Positions 1 through 7,927 of a stretch of DNA of 64,000 nucleotides are shown in pieces. Origin of the DNA: Cupriavidus taiwanensis. GTDB taxonomy: Bacteria > Pseudomonadota > Gammaproteobacteria > Burkholderiales > Burkholderiaceae. The notes under the pieces are model-generated. The model worked only from the letters and a program-made list of their open reading frames with translations, was not told the DNA's origin and did not search any database. The stretch lies in NCBI RefSeq assembly GCF_900250075.1, contig NZ_LT977070.1:2302734-2366733 (forward strand), given 5' to 3'. How positions within the stretch are numbered: position 1 is the stretch's first letter; each line of letters opens with the position of its first letter. Both the position numbers and the translations under genes were made by a program.

Positions 1-1025
1 TCGCGGATGTCTTCGGGGATGCCCGGGCCGTTGTCGATCACATGCAAGTCCAATGCCAGCTTGAACAGGCGCTTGGCGATCGTGACCTGGCGCGCGATGC
101 GCGTGCGCAGCACGATCTGCGCGTCGCCGCGCGCGATGCGGTCGGCCAGCGCCTGCGCGGCGTTGTGGACGATGTTGAGCACGGCCTGGATCAGCTGCTC
201 CATGTCGCCCTGCAGTTCGGGCAGGCTGGCGTCGTAGTCGCGCACGATCTCCAGCCCGTTGGGAAACTCGGCCAGCACCACCGAGCGCACGCGCTCGAGC
301 ACCTCGTGGATATTCAGGCTCGATACGATGTGCGGATGCCGGTGCGGCTCCAGCAGCCGGTCCACCAGCGTCTGCAGCCGGTCCGACTCCTTGATGATGA
401 CCTGCGTGTACTCGCGCAGCGAGCGCTCCGGCAGCTCGAACTCCAGCAGCTGCGCCGCGCCGCGGATGCCGCCCAGCGGGTTCTTGATCTCGTGGGCGAG
501 GTTGCGGATCAGCTCCTTGTTGGCCGAGGTCAGGTCGAGGATGCGTTCCTCGCGGTCGCTGCGCACCTTCTGCTCGTTGGGCAGGATCTCTACCACCACG
601 GTGTCGCCGACCGCCTCCAGCGCGGCGATCACCACGTGCACATGGAGCGGGTCCTGCAGCGGCGGATGCAGGATCAGGTCCTGCCGGCGCACGTCGAACT
701 GCCGCGTGACCACCGTGTCGAGCATGTTGTGCAGTTCATCGGACTTGCCGAACAGGTCGGGCAGCGTCAGTTCGACCATGCCCTTGCGCGACACGCCGAA
801 GGTGGCCTCGGCGGCCGGATTCGCGTAGACCACGCGCAGCCCCGGCTGGCGCACCAGCAGCACCGGGTTGGCGACCACGTCGAGGCCGGCATGGAACGCC
901 GCCGCGCCGATGCTGAGCACGCGCGCGCCGGTTTCGGGCGGTGCCGGGTCCGCCGCGGGCGACTCGGCCCGCGCGCCATCGGCACTGCCGGCCTTGCGTG
1001 ACACTCCGCGAATCAGGCGACGCAT
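1..1025 (-). CDS. glnL: Nitrogen regulation sensor histidine kinase NtrB (C-terminus cut off)
   Basis: NtrB phosphorylates or dephosphorylates the response regulator NtrC according to nitrogen status signalled by PII. The visible 341 residues begin at an ATG at 1025. They contain a PAS-like sensory region (about residues 45-140, with VVYANPAAEATFG), the phosphoacceptor H-box LAHEIKNPLGG with His178, and the start of the ATPase domain, ending in the G1-type motif VIDNGPGIPED at the window edge. The last part of the ATPase domain and presumably ntrC lie outside the window. It is downstream of glnA on the same strand, as in the usual glnA-ntrB-ntrC arrangement, but a small extra gene separates the two. 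The identification is secure; only the end is missing. Confidence 0.95.
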   Translation of the reverse strand, partial: MRRLIRGVSRKAGSADGARAESPAADPAPPETGARVLSIGAAAFHAGLDVVANPVLLVRQPGLRVVYANPAAEATFGVSRKGMVELTLPDLFGKSDELHNMLDTVVTRQFDVRRQDLILHPPLQDPLHVHVVIAALEAVGDTVVVEILPNEQKVRSDREERILDLTSANKELIRNLAHEIKNPLGGIRGAAQLLEFELPERSLREYTQVIIKESDRLQTLVDRLLEPHRHPHIVSSLNIHEVLERVRSVVLAEFPNGLEIVRDYDASLPELQGDMEQLIQAVLNIVHNAAQALADRIARGDAQIVLRTRIARQVTIAKRLFKLALDLHVIDNGPGIPEDIR

Positions 1026-1029
1026 AAGA

Positions 1030-1563
1030 CTAGTCCTTCAGGTTGCCGAGCTCGCGCCGCAGCGACGCCGCGTTGGCCTCGCTGCGGGCAATGTCGTCGC
1101 GCAGCGCGGCGGTGCGGTCGAGGTATTTCTGGTAGTTGCGCTCGTTGCCCTGGCGCTCCGGCTGGCCGTTGTTGTATTCGGCGCGCAGCCCCTGCAGCTT
1201 GGCCTCCTCGGCCTGCAGCTCCTGCGTCAGCACGGTGCGGCGCTCGCTGTCGCGGCTGCGCTGGGTGGCGCTGTCCACGCGCGGGAAACCGGTGCTGGCG
1301 GCGGTCGTGGCGCTGCTGCCGGCACTCTTGGCCGGTGCGGCAATGCGCCCGCCCGGCACGGTCACGACCTCGGGCAGGTTCAGCTTCTTGCAACCCTTGC
1401 CGGCATTGCCGTTGCGGTACTCCGGCACGCCATTGGGCCCGGTGCAGACATAGACATCCGAGGACTGCGCCAGCGACGGCGCGGCCCACACGCCCAGCGC
1501 CAGCGCCGCGGCGCTCACCAGAACGGGGAATCGGCGTCGGCTTTGGTGCACGGAACGAGGCAT
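1030..1563 (-). CDS. Secreted DUF4124-like protein of unknown function
   Basis: The 177-residue product has an N-terminal signal peptide (hydrophobic core VLVSAAALALGVWA, likely cut after SLAQS). A short DUF4124-like segment follows (VYVCTGPNGVPEYRN, with a second Cys in GKGCKKL). The C-terminal half, rich in Glu, Arg and Gln, looks helical or coiled-coil (LTQELQAEEAKLQGL). DUF4124 proteins are periplasmic or envelope proteins of unknown role. The start at 1563 leaves a normal signal peptide; an in-frame ATG at 1608 would add 15 residues. The gene stops 4 bases before the ntrB start, so the two are probably co-transcribed. The link to nitrogen control is positional only. Confidence 0.8.
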   Translation of the reverse strand: MPRSVHQSRRRFPVLVSAAALALGVWAAPSLAQSSDVYVCTGPNGVPEYRNGNAGKGCKKLNLPEVVTVPGGRIAAPAKSAGSSATTAASTGFPRVDSATQRSRDSERRTVLTQELQAEEAKLQGLRAEYNNGQPERQGNERNYQKYLDRTAALRDDIARSEANAASLRRELGNLKD

Positions 1564-1672
1564 GGCATGAGTCCGGCGGGCCGTGCGGGAAAAGGCATCC
1601 ATGGGCATGGCGTCAGGTTAGAACGGGAATGGATCGGGACAGAATCGGATTCCCCATTCTAGCGAGCAAAGC

Positions 1673-1700
1673 AAAAAGGGACAGCCGAAGCCGCCCCCTT
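1673..1700 (-). terminator. Stem-loop with T-run after glnA
   Basis: Read on the minus strand, a GC-rich stem closed by a TTCG tetraloop, with one bulged base, is followed by TTTTTGC. It begins about 54 bases after the glnA stop. It could partially terminate transcription, so that glnA is made in excess over ntrB, as is common for glnA operons. The strength is inferred. Confidence 0.55.
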
Positions 1701-1753
1701 GTGGTGCAACTGTTGCCCGGTCACAACCTGCGTCATGGCCGGGCACGGGCTGC

Positions 1754-3169
1754 TTACAGCGAGTAGTACATCTCGAACTCGACCGGGTGCGTGGTCATGC
1801 GGAAACGCGTGACTTCTTCCATCTTCAGTTCGATGTAGGCGTCGATCATCGAGTTCGAGAACACGCCGCCACGGGTCAGGAACTCGCGGTCGTTGTCCAG
1901 GTACTCGAGCGCCTGGTCCAGGCTCGAGCACACGGTCGGGATCTTTGCGTCCTCTTCCGGCGGCAGGTCATACAGGTTCTTGTCGGCGGCTTCGCCCGGG
2001 TGGATCTTGTTCATCACGCCATCCAGGCCGGCCATCAGCAGCGCCGAGAAGCCCAGGTACGGGTTCATCAGCGGATCCGGGAAGCGGGTCTCGATGCGGC
2101 GGCCCTTCGGGTTGGCCACATACGGGATGCGGATCGAAGCCGAACGGTTGCGGGCCGAGTAGGCCAGCTTGACCGGAGCCTCGAAGCCCGGCACCAGGCG
2201 CTTGTACGAGTTCGTGCCCGGGTTGGTGATGGCGTTCAGGGCGCGGGCGTGCTTGATGATGCCGCCGATGTAGTACAGCGCGAATTCCGACAGGCCGGCG
2301 TAGCCGTTGCCGGCGAACAGGTTCTGGCCGTCCTTCCACACCGACTGGTGCACGTGCATGCCCGAGCCGTTGTCGCCGACGATGGGCTTCGGCATGAAGG
2401 TGGCGGTCTTGCCGTAGGTGTGGGCCACGTTCTGGATCACGTACTTCTGCAGCTGGGTCCAGTCGGCGCGCTGCACCAGGGTGCTGAACTTGGTGCCGAT
2501 TTCGTTCTGGCCCTGGCCCGCCACTTCGTGGTGGTGGACTTCAACCGGGATGCCCAGCGATTCCAGGATCAGGCACATTTCCGAACGCATGTCCTGGAAG
2601 GTGTCGATCGGAGCGACCGGGAAGTAGCCGCCCTTCTTGCCCGGACGGTGGCCGCTGTTGCCGTGCTCGAACTCCTTGGCCGACGACCACGGGGCTTCTT
2701 CGGAATGGATCTTGACGAAGCAGCCTTGCATGTCGACGTTCCAGGTCACGCCGTCGAAGATGAAGAACTCGGGCTCCGGGCCGAAGAAGGCGGTGTCGCC
2801 CAGGCCGGTGCTCTTCAGGTAGGCTTCGGCGCGCTTGGCGATGGAACGCGGATCGCGGTCGTAGCCCTTGCCGTCCGACGGCTCGATCACGTCGCACGAC
2901 AGCACCAGCGTCGGCTCTTCGTAGAACGGGTCGATGTGGGCCGTGTTCGAATCGGGCATCAGCAGCATGTCCGAAGCTTCGATACCCTTCCAGCCGGCGA
3001 TCGACGAGCCGTCGAAAGCGTGGCCGCTCTCGAACTTGTCTTCATCGAAGTGCGACACGGGCACGGACACGTGTTGCTCCTTGCCTTTGGTATCGGTGAA
3101 GCGGAAATCGACGAACTTGACGTCGTTTTCCTTCACCAGCTTCATCACGTCTGCAACGCTGTGGGCCAT
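1754..3169 (-). CDS. glnA: Glutamine synthetase type I
   Basis: GlnA makes glutamine from glutamate, ammonia and ATP, and is the main entry point for ammonium. The 471-residue protein has the family's usual length. Recognisable parts are the N-terminal beta-grasp region ([17 protein letters not shown]), [11 protein letters not shown], the ATP-site region [27 protein letters not shown], and the adenylylation-loop motif NLYDLPPEE, whose Tyr is the GlnE target in this subclass (GS-I-beta). The start at 3169 is preceded by AGGAGA at good spacing; an in-frame upstream ATG at 3193 has no such site. Upstream lie a sigma-54 promoter (3289-3305) and NtrC-like sites near 3465 and 3494, so nitrogen-limited expression is expected. 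Confidence 0.98.
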   Translation of the reverse strand: MAHSVADVMKLVKENDVKFVDFRFTDTKGKEQHVSVPVSHFDEDKFESGHAFDGSSIAGWKGIEASDMLLMPDSNTAHIDPFYEEPTLVLSCDVIEPSDGKGYDRDPRSIAKRAEAYLKSTGLGDTAFFGPEPEFFIFDGVTWNVDMQGCFVKIHSEEAPWSSAKEFEHGNSGHRPGKKGGYFPVAPIDTFQDMRSEMCLILESLGIPVEVHHHEVAGQGQNEIGTKFSTLVQRADWTQLQKYVIQNVAHTYGKTATFMPKPIVGDNGSGMHVHQSVWKDGQNLFAGNGYAGLSEFALYYIGGIIKHARALNAITNPGTNSYKRLVPGFEAPVKLAYSARNRSASIRIPYVANPKGRRIETRFPDPLMNPYLGFSALLMAGLDGVMNKIHPGEAADKNLYDLPPEEDAKIPTVCSSLDQALEYLDNDREFLTRGGVFSNSMIDAYIELKMEEVTRFRMTTHPVEFEMYYSL

Positions 3170-3288
3170 GCCAATCTCCTGGGTATTCGGCAAATGTCTG
3201 TGAAAGCCAATTCTTGGGACTGTCGCCAGCGGCGCCGCTGCATGTTGCCGCGCCTGACTGGCCTCGCCGCGAAAGGACGACGGATGTT

Positions 3289-3305
3289 AGCAGAAAGCGT
3301 GCCAA
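3289..3305 (-). promoter_or_regulatory. Sigma-54 (-24/-12) promoter of glnA
   Basis: The minus strand reads TTGGCACGCTTTCTGCT. This matches the sigma-54 consensus TGGCAC-N5-TTGC except for one base (CTGC), with GG and GC separated by exactly 10 bases. Transcription would start near 3278, leaving a leader of about 110 bases before the glnA ATG at 3169. The match and the nearby NtrC-like boxes support each other. Confidence 0.8.
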
Positions 3306-3456
3306 CCAAACGTCTCTCGCGGCGCCGGGCCCGAAAATTGTGCAACTCCGGCGAATCGCGCACCATGCTGGCCGGCGGCGAAAACGTCCTCCAGCCGGGC
3401 GGGCGCTGATGTGGCGCTCCCGCGACACGCGCAACCACGGTTGCCAGCGTCATGGA

Positions 3457-3472
3457 ACACCATCATGGTGCA
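3457..3472. promoter_or_regulatory. NtrC-type enhancer site 1 upstream of glnA
   Basis: The minus strand reads TGCACCATGATGGTGT, close to the NtrC dyad TGCACC-N5-GGTGCA. Its centre is about 187 bases upstream of the predicted sigma-54 start, a typical enhancer distance. Confidence 0.7.
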
Positions 3473-3486
3473 AACATCAAGCGGCA

Positions 3487-3501
3487 GCACCGTAATAGTG
3501 C
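3487..3501. promoter_or_regulatory. NtrC-type enhancer site 2 upstream of glnA
   Basis: GCACCGTAATAGTGC is a second, weaker dyad (GCACC-N5-AGTGC), about 30 bases (three helical turns) from site 1, so two NtrC dimers could sit on the same DNA face. An adjacent palindrome GTGCTTACGCAC (3498-3509) overlaps its end. Confidence 0.6.
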
Positions 3502-3651
3502 TTACGCACCAAAATCGGTCGACTCTCGCCCTGTGACGGCGCTTTCCGGGCTCTCCCGGCCAGCACCGCCACCGCCCCGCCACCGCGGCGCTATAGAATA
3601 ACGGGTTGCGGCCCTTGCGCCACGATTCCACCTATTCAATTTGTCACGCCG

Positions 3652-4116
3652 ATGACCACCCGAGACGATCTCCTCCAGGCCGCCCGCCAGCGCCAGGAAC
3701 AAAACCAGTTGCCGTACTTCGGCGCGCTGTCGCCGCAGGAAGCCTATGCCCTGCTGCAGAACGACCCTTCCGCCGTGCTGGTGGACGTGCGCACGCAGGC
3801 CGAGCTGGACTGGGTCGGCGGCGTCGACGTGCCCGACGCGCAGTTCGCCCATGTCGAATGGATGTCCTACCCGGGCGGCGCGCAGAACGCGCGCTTTGTC
3901 GAGGAACTGCGCGCGCGCGTGCCGTCCGACGTGCCGGTGCTGTTCCTGTGCCGCAGCGCGGCGCGCTCCAAGCACGCGGCGCGGGTGGCCACCGAAGCCG
4001 GCTACCACTTCGCCATGGATGTGCTGGAAGGTTTCGAAGGCAACCGCGACGACCACCACCACCGCAAGACCGTCGAGGGCTGGTGCGTGCGCGGCCTGCC
4101 GTGGCATGGCGCCTGA
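3652..4116 (+). CDS. Rhodanese-like domain protein
   Basis: A 154-residue single-domain rhodanese. It probably transfers sulfur to a thiophilic acceptor or carries persulfide in the cytoplasm. The N-terminal region (QEAYALLQNDPSAVLVDVRT) is the standard rhodanese entry strand. The active-site loop is CRSAARS, with the catalytic Cys followed by positively charged residues and a phosphate-like binding loop. There is no signal peptide. The His-rich stretch DDHHHRK near the C-terminus is a feature of this subfamily, where a GWC motif also follows. The gene is divergent from glnA and ends in a clear terminator. The exact physiological acceptor cannot be told. Confidence 0.9.
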   Translation: MTTRDDLLQAARQRQEQNQLPYFGALSPQEAYALLQNDPSAVLVDVRTQAELDWVGGVDVPDAQFAHVEWMSYPGGAQNARFVEELRARVPSDVPVLFLCRSAARSKHAARVATEAGYHFAMDVLEGFEGNRDDHHHRKTVEGWCVRGLPWHGA

Positions 4117-4136
4117 TTCCGTCCGGACCTGAACGC

Positions 4137-4164
4137 AAAGGGGCAGCCACGGCTGCCCCTTTTT
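4137..4164. terminator. Bidirectional terminator between rhodanese and CinA-like genes
   Basis: A 9-bp GC stem, GGGGCAGCC-ac-GGCTGCCCC, flanked by AAA on the left and TTTTT on the right. It lies between convergent genes, 20 bases after the rhodanese stop and 18 bases beyond the stop at 4183. Confidence 0.85.
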
Positions 4165-4182
4165 CTTGTCCGGCCGGAACGT

Positions 4183-5007
4183 CTAGGCCTGCGTTGCCTG
4201 ACGCGGCGGCTGCTCCACGGTCTCGTACCCCATCGCCTGCACGCCTTCGAGCAGCATCGCATAGGCGGGGGCCAGCAGCTCGGCCGGGCCCTTGACTCCC
4301 AGGTCGATATGGCGGCGCGCGAAGCGGTCGCCGCGCTGCACGTCGCCGACCGACGGCAGGCTGAACACGCGGATGCCCGGATGCGCCGACTCGACCTTCT
4401 CCATCAGCGGGGTCAGCGTCGACTCCGGCGCCTCGAACACGTAGAAGGCCCGCTCCTGCTGCGAGACCTGGTGGAACAGGTGCGCATAGTCGTGGTCCAG
4501 CACCCACTCCATCATCGGCCACGCCATCACCGGGAAGCCCGGCATGAAATGATGGTGGCCGACCGAGAAGCCGGGGATGCGGTTATAGCTGTTGGGAATG
4601 ATGCGCGCGCCCTCGGGGAACTCGCCCATCTTGAAGCGGTGCTGGTTCTCCGGCAGCGTCAGGTCGCCCTTGACCGGGTCGCCCCCGGCGGTTTCGGCAA
4701 TGCGCAGCGCGATCAGTTCGCGCGCCTCGGGATGCAGCACCAGCGACACGCCCAGCGCCGCCGCCGCGCACTGGCGCGTGTGGTCGTCGGGCGTGGCGCC
4801 GATGCCGCCGGTGCAGAACACCACGTCGGGGCCGGCCAGCGTGCGCCGCAGCGTGGCGGTGATGCGGGCGCGGTCGTCGCCGACATACTCGGCCCAGTCC
4901 AGCGCCAGGCCGCGCGCGCCCAGCAGTTCGATGGTGCGGCGCAGGTGCTTGTCTTCGCGCCGCCCGGACAGAATCTCGTCGCCAATCACGATCAGGCCGA
5001 AACCCAT
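4183..5007 (-). CDS. MoaB/CinA-type molybdopterin-binding-fold protein
   Basis: The 274-residue protein carries the MoCF-binding fold shared by MoaB, MogA and the N-terminal half of CinA: GLIVIGDEILSGRREDKH at the start, VVFCTGGIGATPDDHTR for the binding loop, and LPENQHRFKMGEFPEGAR typical of CinA. The nicotinamide-nucleotide amidase domain of full-length CinA is absent, so deamidase activity is not expected. The role of such short CinA-like proteins is unclear; an ADP-ribose or nucleotide pyrophosphatase activity is known for some CinA N-domains. It starts 12 bases after the EI24 gene and is probably co-transcribed with it. Confidence 0.85.
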   Translation of the reverse strand: MGFGLIVIGDEILSGRREDKHLRRTIELLGARGLALDWAEYVGDDRARITATLRRTLAGPDVVFCTGGIGATPDDHTRQCAAAALGVSLVLHPEARELIALRIAETAGGDPVKGDLTLPENQHRFKMGEFPEGARIIPNSYNRIPGFSVGHHHFMPGFPVMAWPMMEWVLDHDYAHLFHQVSQQERAFYVFEAPESTLTPLMEKVESAHPGIRVFSLPSVGDVQRGDRFARRHIDLGVKGPAELLAPAYAMLLEGVQAMGYETVEQPPRQATQA

Positions 5008-5019
5008 ATTGCCCTCGCT

Positions 5020-5907
5020 TCAGGAGTTTTCGATGCGGCGCACGTCGTGCGGCGCCAGGTCAATGACGTCCCCGCCCGACGGCGGGGCGGCAGGCGGCCG
5101 GGCCGGCACGGCCGCGCGTTCGGCCCGCAGCTGCGCCAGCGCGCGCAGGCAGAAATGGCCGAACCACAACGCCGAGAAAATAAAGATCAGCACATAGAGC
5201 CAGAGCGTGCCGGCCAGCACGAACGGGAACAGGAAGATCACCGCCGCCGAAGACACCCACAGTATCGTCGGCGCCGAGCCCAGCAGCCCCACCGCCACGC
5301 CGATCACCAGCAGCGGTGTGCGATGGCGCCGCACCAGCGTCTTGCGCTCTTCGGCGCTGGCGTGGTCGGCGAGCGCGTCATACGTCATCACGCGGTAGGT
5401 CAGCCAGCCCCACAGCACCGGCGGAATCAGCGCAAAGAACGGCGGGATCAGCCACAGCGGCAGCGTCACCAGCACCAGCGACAGGAACACCAGGGTGCTG
5501 CCGAGCGAGTGGAACACGCTGCCCAGCACGCTGCCGCCGTGGGCCTTGGCCAGCTCCGGGTAGCTGCGCTCGAGGTGGCGCACCACCGCCGGCACCGAGA
5601 ACACGCCGATGAACATCAGCATCGAGGCGATCACCAGTGGGATCGCCAGCGCCGCGACGAACAGCGGCGCCACGATGGAGCGCATCGATTGCAGCCCGAA
5701 CCAGTCGAGCGCGCTGTAGATCCAGCTGGTCAGGATCGAGGTTTCCAGGAAGCTGCGCGTGGCGCCCATGATGGGGTCCCAGCCCCACCAGAGCAGGCCG
5801 CCCCACAGTAGCGTGGCCAGGACGAAAGGCAGCACGGTCAGCATCAGCATGCGCGGATGCAGCTGGCTGACCAGCGCGCGGCCAAACGAGCGGAAGATAT
5901 CGTTCAT
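5020..5907 (-). CDS. EI24-domain inner-membrane protein
   Basis: A 295-residue integral membrane protein of the EI24/CysZ-like family. Several hydrophobic segments are evident (MLTVLPFVLATLLWGGLLWW, IVAPLFVAALAIPLVIASML, LVFLSLVLVTLPLWLIPPFF, LLVIGVAVGLLGSAPTILWV, and one before FSALWFGHFCL). The family-typical stretch RSYPELAKAHGGS occurs mid-protein. CysZ members import sulfate, but substrate cannot be assigned here. The start at 5907 (MNDIFRSFGRAL) is where the conserved family N-terminus begins; the frame is open upstream but unlike the family. It precedes the CinA-like gene by 12 bases. Confidence 0.85.
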   Translation of the reverse strand: MNDIFRSFGRALVSQLHPRMLMLTVLPFVLATLLWGGLLWWGWDPIMGATRSFLETSILTSWIYSALDWFGLQSMRSIVAPLFVAALAIPLVIASMLMFIGVFSVPAVVRHLERSYPELAKAHGGSVLGSVFHSLGSTLVFLSLVLVTLPLWLIPPFFALIPPVLWGWLTYRVMTYDALADHASAEERKTLVRRHRTPLLVIGVAVGLLGSAPTILWVSSAAVIFLFPFVLAGTLWLYVLIFIFSALWFGHFCLRALAQLRAERAAVPARPPAAPPSGGDVIDLAPHDVRRIENS

Positions 5908-6080
5908 GCAGTCGAAGGCAAGACAGGAAAGTCGCGGGGGGCCGGCCAGGTCAGCAGGGCGACGGGCCGGCGGCAACCCGGAACACTAGCATACGCCGCT
6001 TGCCGCCATGGTGCGGCGGCGGCCGAAGCCGCTGGAGGATGGCCTCGAATGCACCGTCGGCCCAGCGGTCAACGCACCCG

Positions 6081-7055
6081 TCAGCGCAGCCGCAGCAGCC
6101 GCTTGATGCCGTACCACTGGTGGGCCAGGAAGCCCGTGCCGTAGTCGTGGCCCTTGCCGACCGGCGGCGGCAGCTGGTCGCGGATGCCGGTGGGATGGTA
6201 GGTCTCGGTGAAGACCGCGGTGCCGAACAGCATGTCCCACCAGGGAAAGATCACGCCGTAGTTGCAGCCGCCCAGCTTTGCCGGCGCACCGTCGGCTTCA
6301 TGGCCGATGCCGACCGCGTGGTGGGTGCGGTGAAAGCGCGGCGAGATCAGCAGCCGCTCGCCGAGGGAGCCGAAGTGCAGCCGCAGGTTGGCATGCTGCA
6401 GGCTCTGCAGCAGCTGCGACAGCGCCACCAGCAGCACGTACTGCGACGGCTCCACGCCCACCCCCAGCGCCACCAGCGCAAACACCAGGTCGCGCAGCAT
6501 GTCGTCGAGCAGGTGGTTGCGGTTGTCGCTCCACAGCGTCATCTGGCGCTGGCTGTGGTGCACCGCATGCAGGTGCCACCACCAGCGGAACGAGTGCGAC
6601 AGCCGGTGGTACCAGTAATCGAGCAGGTCGAACAGCAGCAGGTAGACAAAGAAGCTGACCAGCGGCACCGAGGTCACGCCCGGCCACCAGTCTTCCACAT
6701 TGATGCGGTGCCAGCCCATCAGCCGCAGGTGGCCTTCGAGCGCGTCTGTGAGCGGCGCCAGCAGGAAGAACATCGCCAGCCGGAACAGGCCGAGGCGGTG
6801 GATCACGGTGTAGAAGATGTCGGTGCGGATCGCGGCCCGGTCGGCCACGGCCTCGACCGGGCGCCATTTCTCCAGCGGCCCGAGGATCAGCGCCATCACC
6901 GCGATCTGCACCAGCCCCACCAGCAGCCATTCGGTGCCGGTGAAGGCTTCCTCGGCATAGCGGCCGAAGCCGAGGTCATAGACCACGGGCAGCACCACGT
7001 CCTGGAACAGCGTGCCTTCGATCTGGCCGATCCAGCCGTTCAGCGTCTCCCACAT
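6081..7055 (-). CDS. Sterol desaturase / fatty acid hydroxylase family membrane protein
   Basis: A 324-residue membrane enzyme of the fatty-acid-hydroxylase superfamily (non-haem di-iron oxygenases). Histidine clusters typical of the di-iron site are present: HRLSH, HLHAVHHS, and RFHRTHHAVG. Hydrophobic segments lie around VGLVQIAVMALILG and VPLVSFFVYLLLFDLLDYW. The family hydroxylates or desaturates lipids, carotenoids or sterols; the bacterial substrate is unknown. The start codon overlaps the stop of the upstream deacetylase (TGATG at 7053-7057), which implies translational coupling. Confidence 0.9.
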   Translation of the reverse strand: MWETLNGWIGQIEGTLFQDVVLPVVYDLGFGRYAEEAFTGTEWLLVGLVQIAVMALILGPLEKWRPVEAVADRAAIRTDIFYTVIHRLGLFRLAMFFLLAPLTDALEGHLRLMGWHRINVEDWWPGVTSVPLVSFFVYLLLFDLLDYWYHRLSHSFRWWWHLHAVHHSQRQMTLWSDNRNHLLDDMLRDLVFALVALGVGVEPSQYVLLVALSQLLQSLQHANLRLHFGSLGERLLISPRFHRTHHAVGIGHEADGAPAKLGGCNYGVIFPWWDMLFGTAVFTETYHPTGIRDQLPPPVGKGHDYGTGFLAHQWYGIKRLLRLR

Positions 7056-7903
7056 CAGCGTGCGCCCTCCTGGGTTCCAATGGGCCGCGCGATCCAGTCG
7101 CGATAGGCCGGGTGTTCGCGCAGCGTCGCGAAGCAGAAGCCCTTGCGCTCCAGGCCGGTCAGCAGCGGCTCGAGCACCGCTGGCGCCCACGGATCCTGCC
7201 GCGACCAGATGCCCAGGTGCGCCATGGCGATATCGCCGTCGCGCAGGCTGGACAGCGCGCGCTGCAGCAGCACGGCGTTGGGATAGCGCTCCGAAGACAG
7301 CTCATCGCCCAGGAAGCCGGCCGGCGCCCAGCCGACATGGCGGAAGCCGCATTGTTCGGCCCATTGCAGCGTCTGCGGCGCGGTGCGGCCGCCCGGGGCG
7401 CGCCACAGCGGCACCATGTCCGCTCCGGTCATGGCGCGGAGCGCCTCGGCGCTGCGCCGCAATTCCTTGCAGAAGCCGGCCTGGTCCATGGCCACGTCCT
7501 GGCCCGCCCGCGCGCCGAACTGCGGCCGCATGGTCACCTGGCCGGCGCGCACGCTGCGCAGATAGACATGATCGAAGGTATGCGTGCCGAAGGCGTGGCC
7601 GTCGGCCACCAGCGACTTCCAGTAAGGGGCCCACGACGGGTCGAGCGAACCGTCCTTGCGCACCGTCGGCTCGTTGGCCAGGAAGAAGGTGGCGCGGATC
7701 TGGTGGCGCCGCAGCGTGTCGGCGATCAGCTGCGCCTGGCTCATGCTGCCGGTGTCGAAGGTCAGGTAGAGCGTGCCGGCCGGGCATGCCCTGGTGGCCG
7801 GCGCGGCAGCGGCTTGCTGCGCCAGCGGCATGCCGCACGCCAGCGCCACAGCGGCCAGCCACTTGTTGATCGTCGCGGAGCGCAATGCCCTGATCCGTGC
7901 CAT
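7055..7903 (-). CDS. Exported polysaccharide deacetylase (NodB-type)
   Basis: The 282-residue protein has a signal peptide (WLAAVALACGMPLAQQAAAA) and a NodB fold: LYLTFDTGSMSQAQLIADTL at the start, the metal-site region GHAFGTHTFDHV supplying HxxxH-like histidines, and PLWRAPGGRTAP further on. Enzymes of this fold remove N- or O-acetyl groups from cell-envelope sugars. The first motif reads TFDTGS rather than the canonical TFDDG, so the usual second Asp is replaced by Thr and activity may be altered. The gene lies 24 bases after the beta-propeller gene and overlaps the hydroxylase start by one base. Confidence 0.88.
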   Translation of the reverse strand: MARIRALRSATINKWLAAVALACGMPLAQQAAAAPATRACPAGTLYLTFDTGSMSQAQLIADTLRRHQIRATFFLANEPTVRKDGSLDPSWAPYWKSLVADGHAFGTHTFDHVYLRSVRAGQVTMRPQFGARAGQDVAMDQAGFCKELRRSAEALRAMTGADMVPLWRAPGGRTAPQTLQWAEQCGFRHVGWAPAGFLGDELSSERYPNAVLLQRALSSLRDGDIAMAHLGIWSRQDPWAPAVLEPLLTGLERKGFCFATLREHPAYRDWIARPIGTQEGAR

Positions 7904-7927
7904 GGTCCCTGCCCTGCCCGCTTTGCG

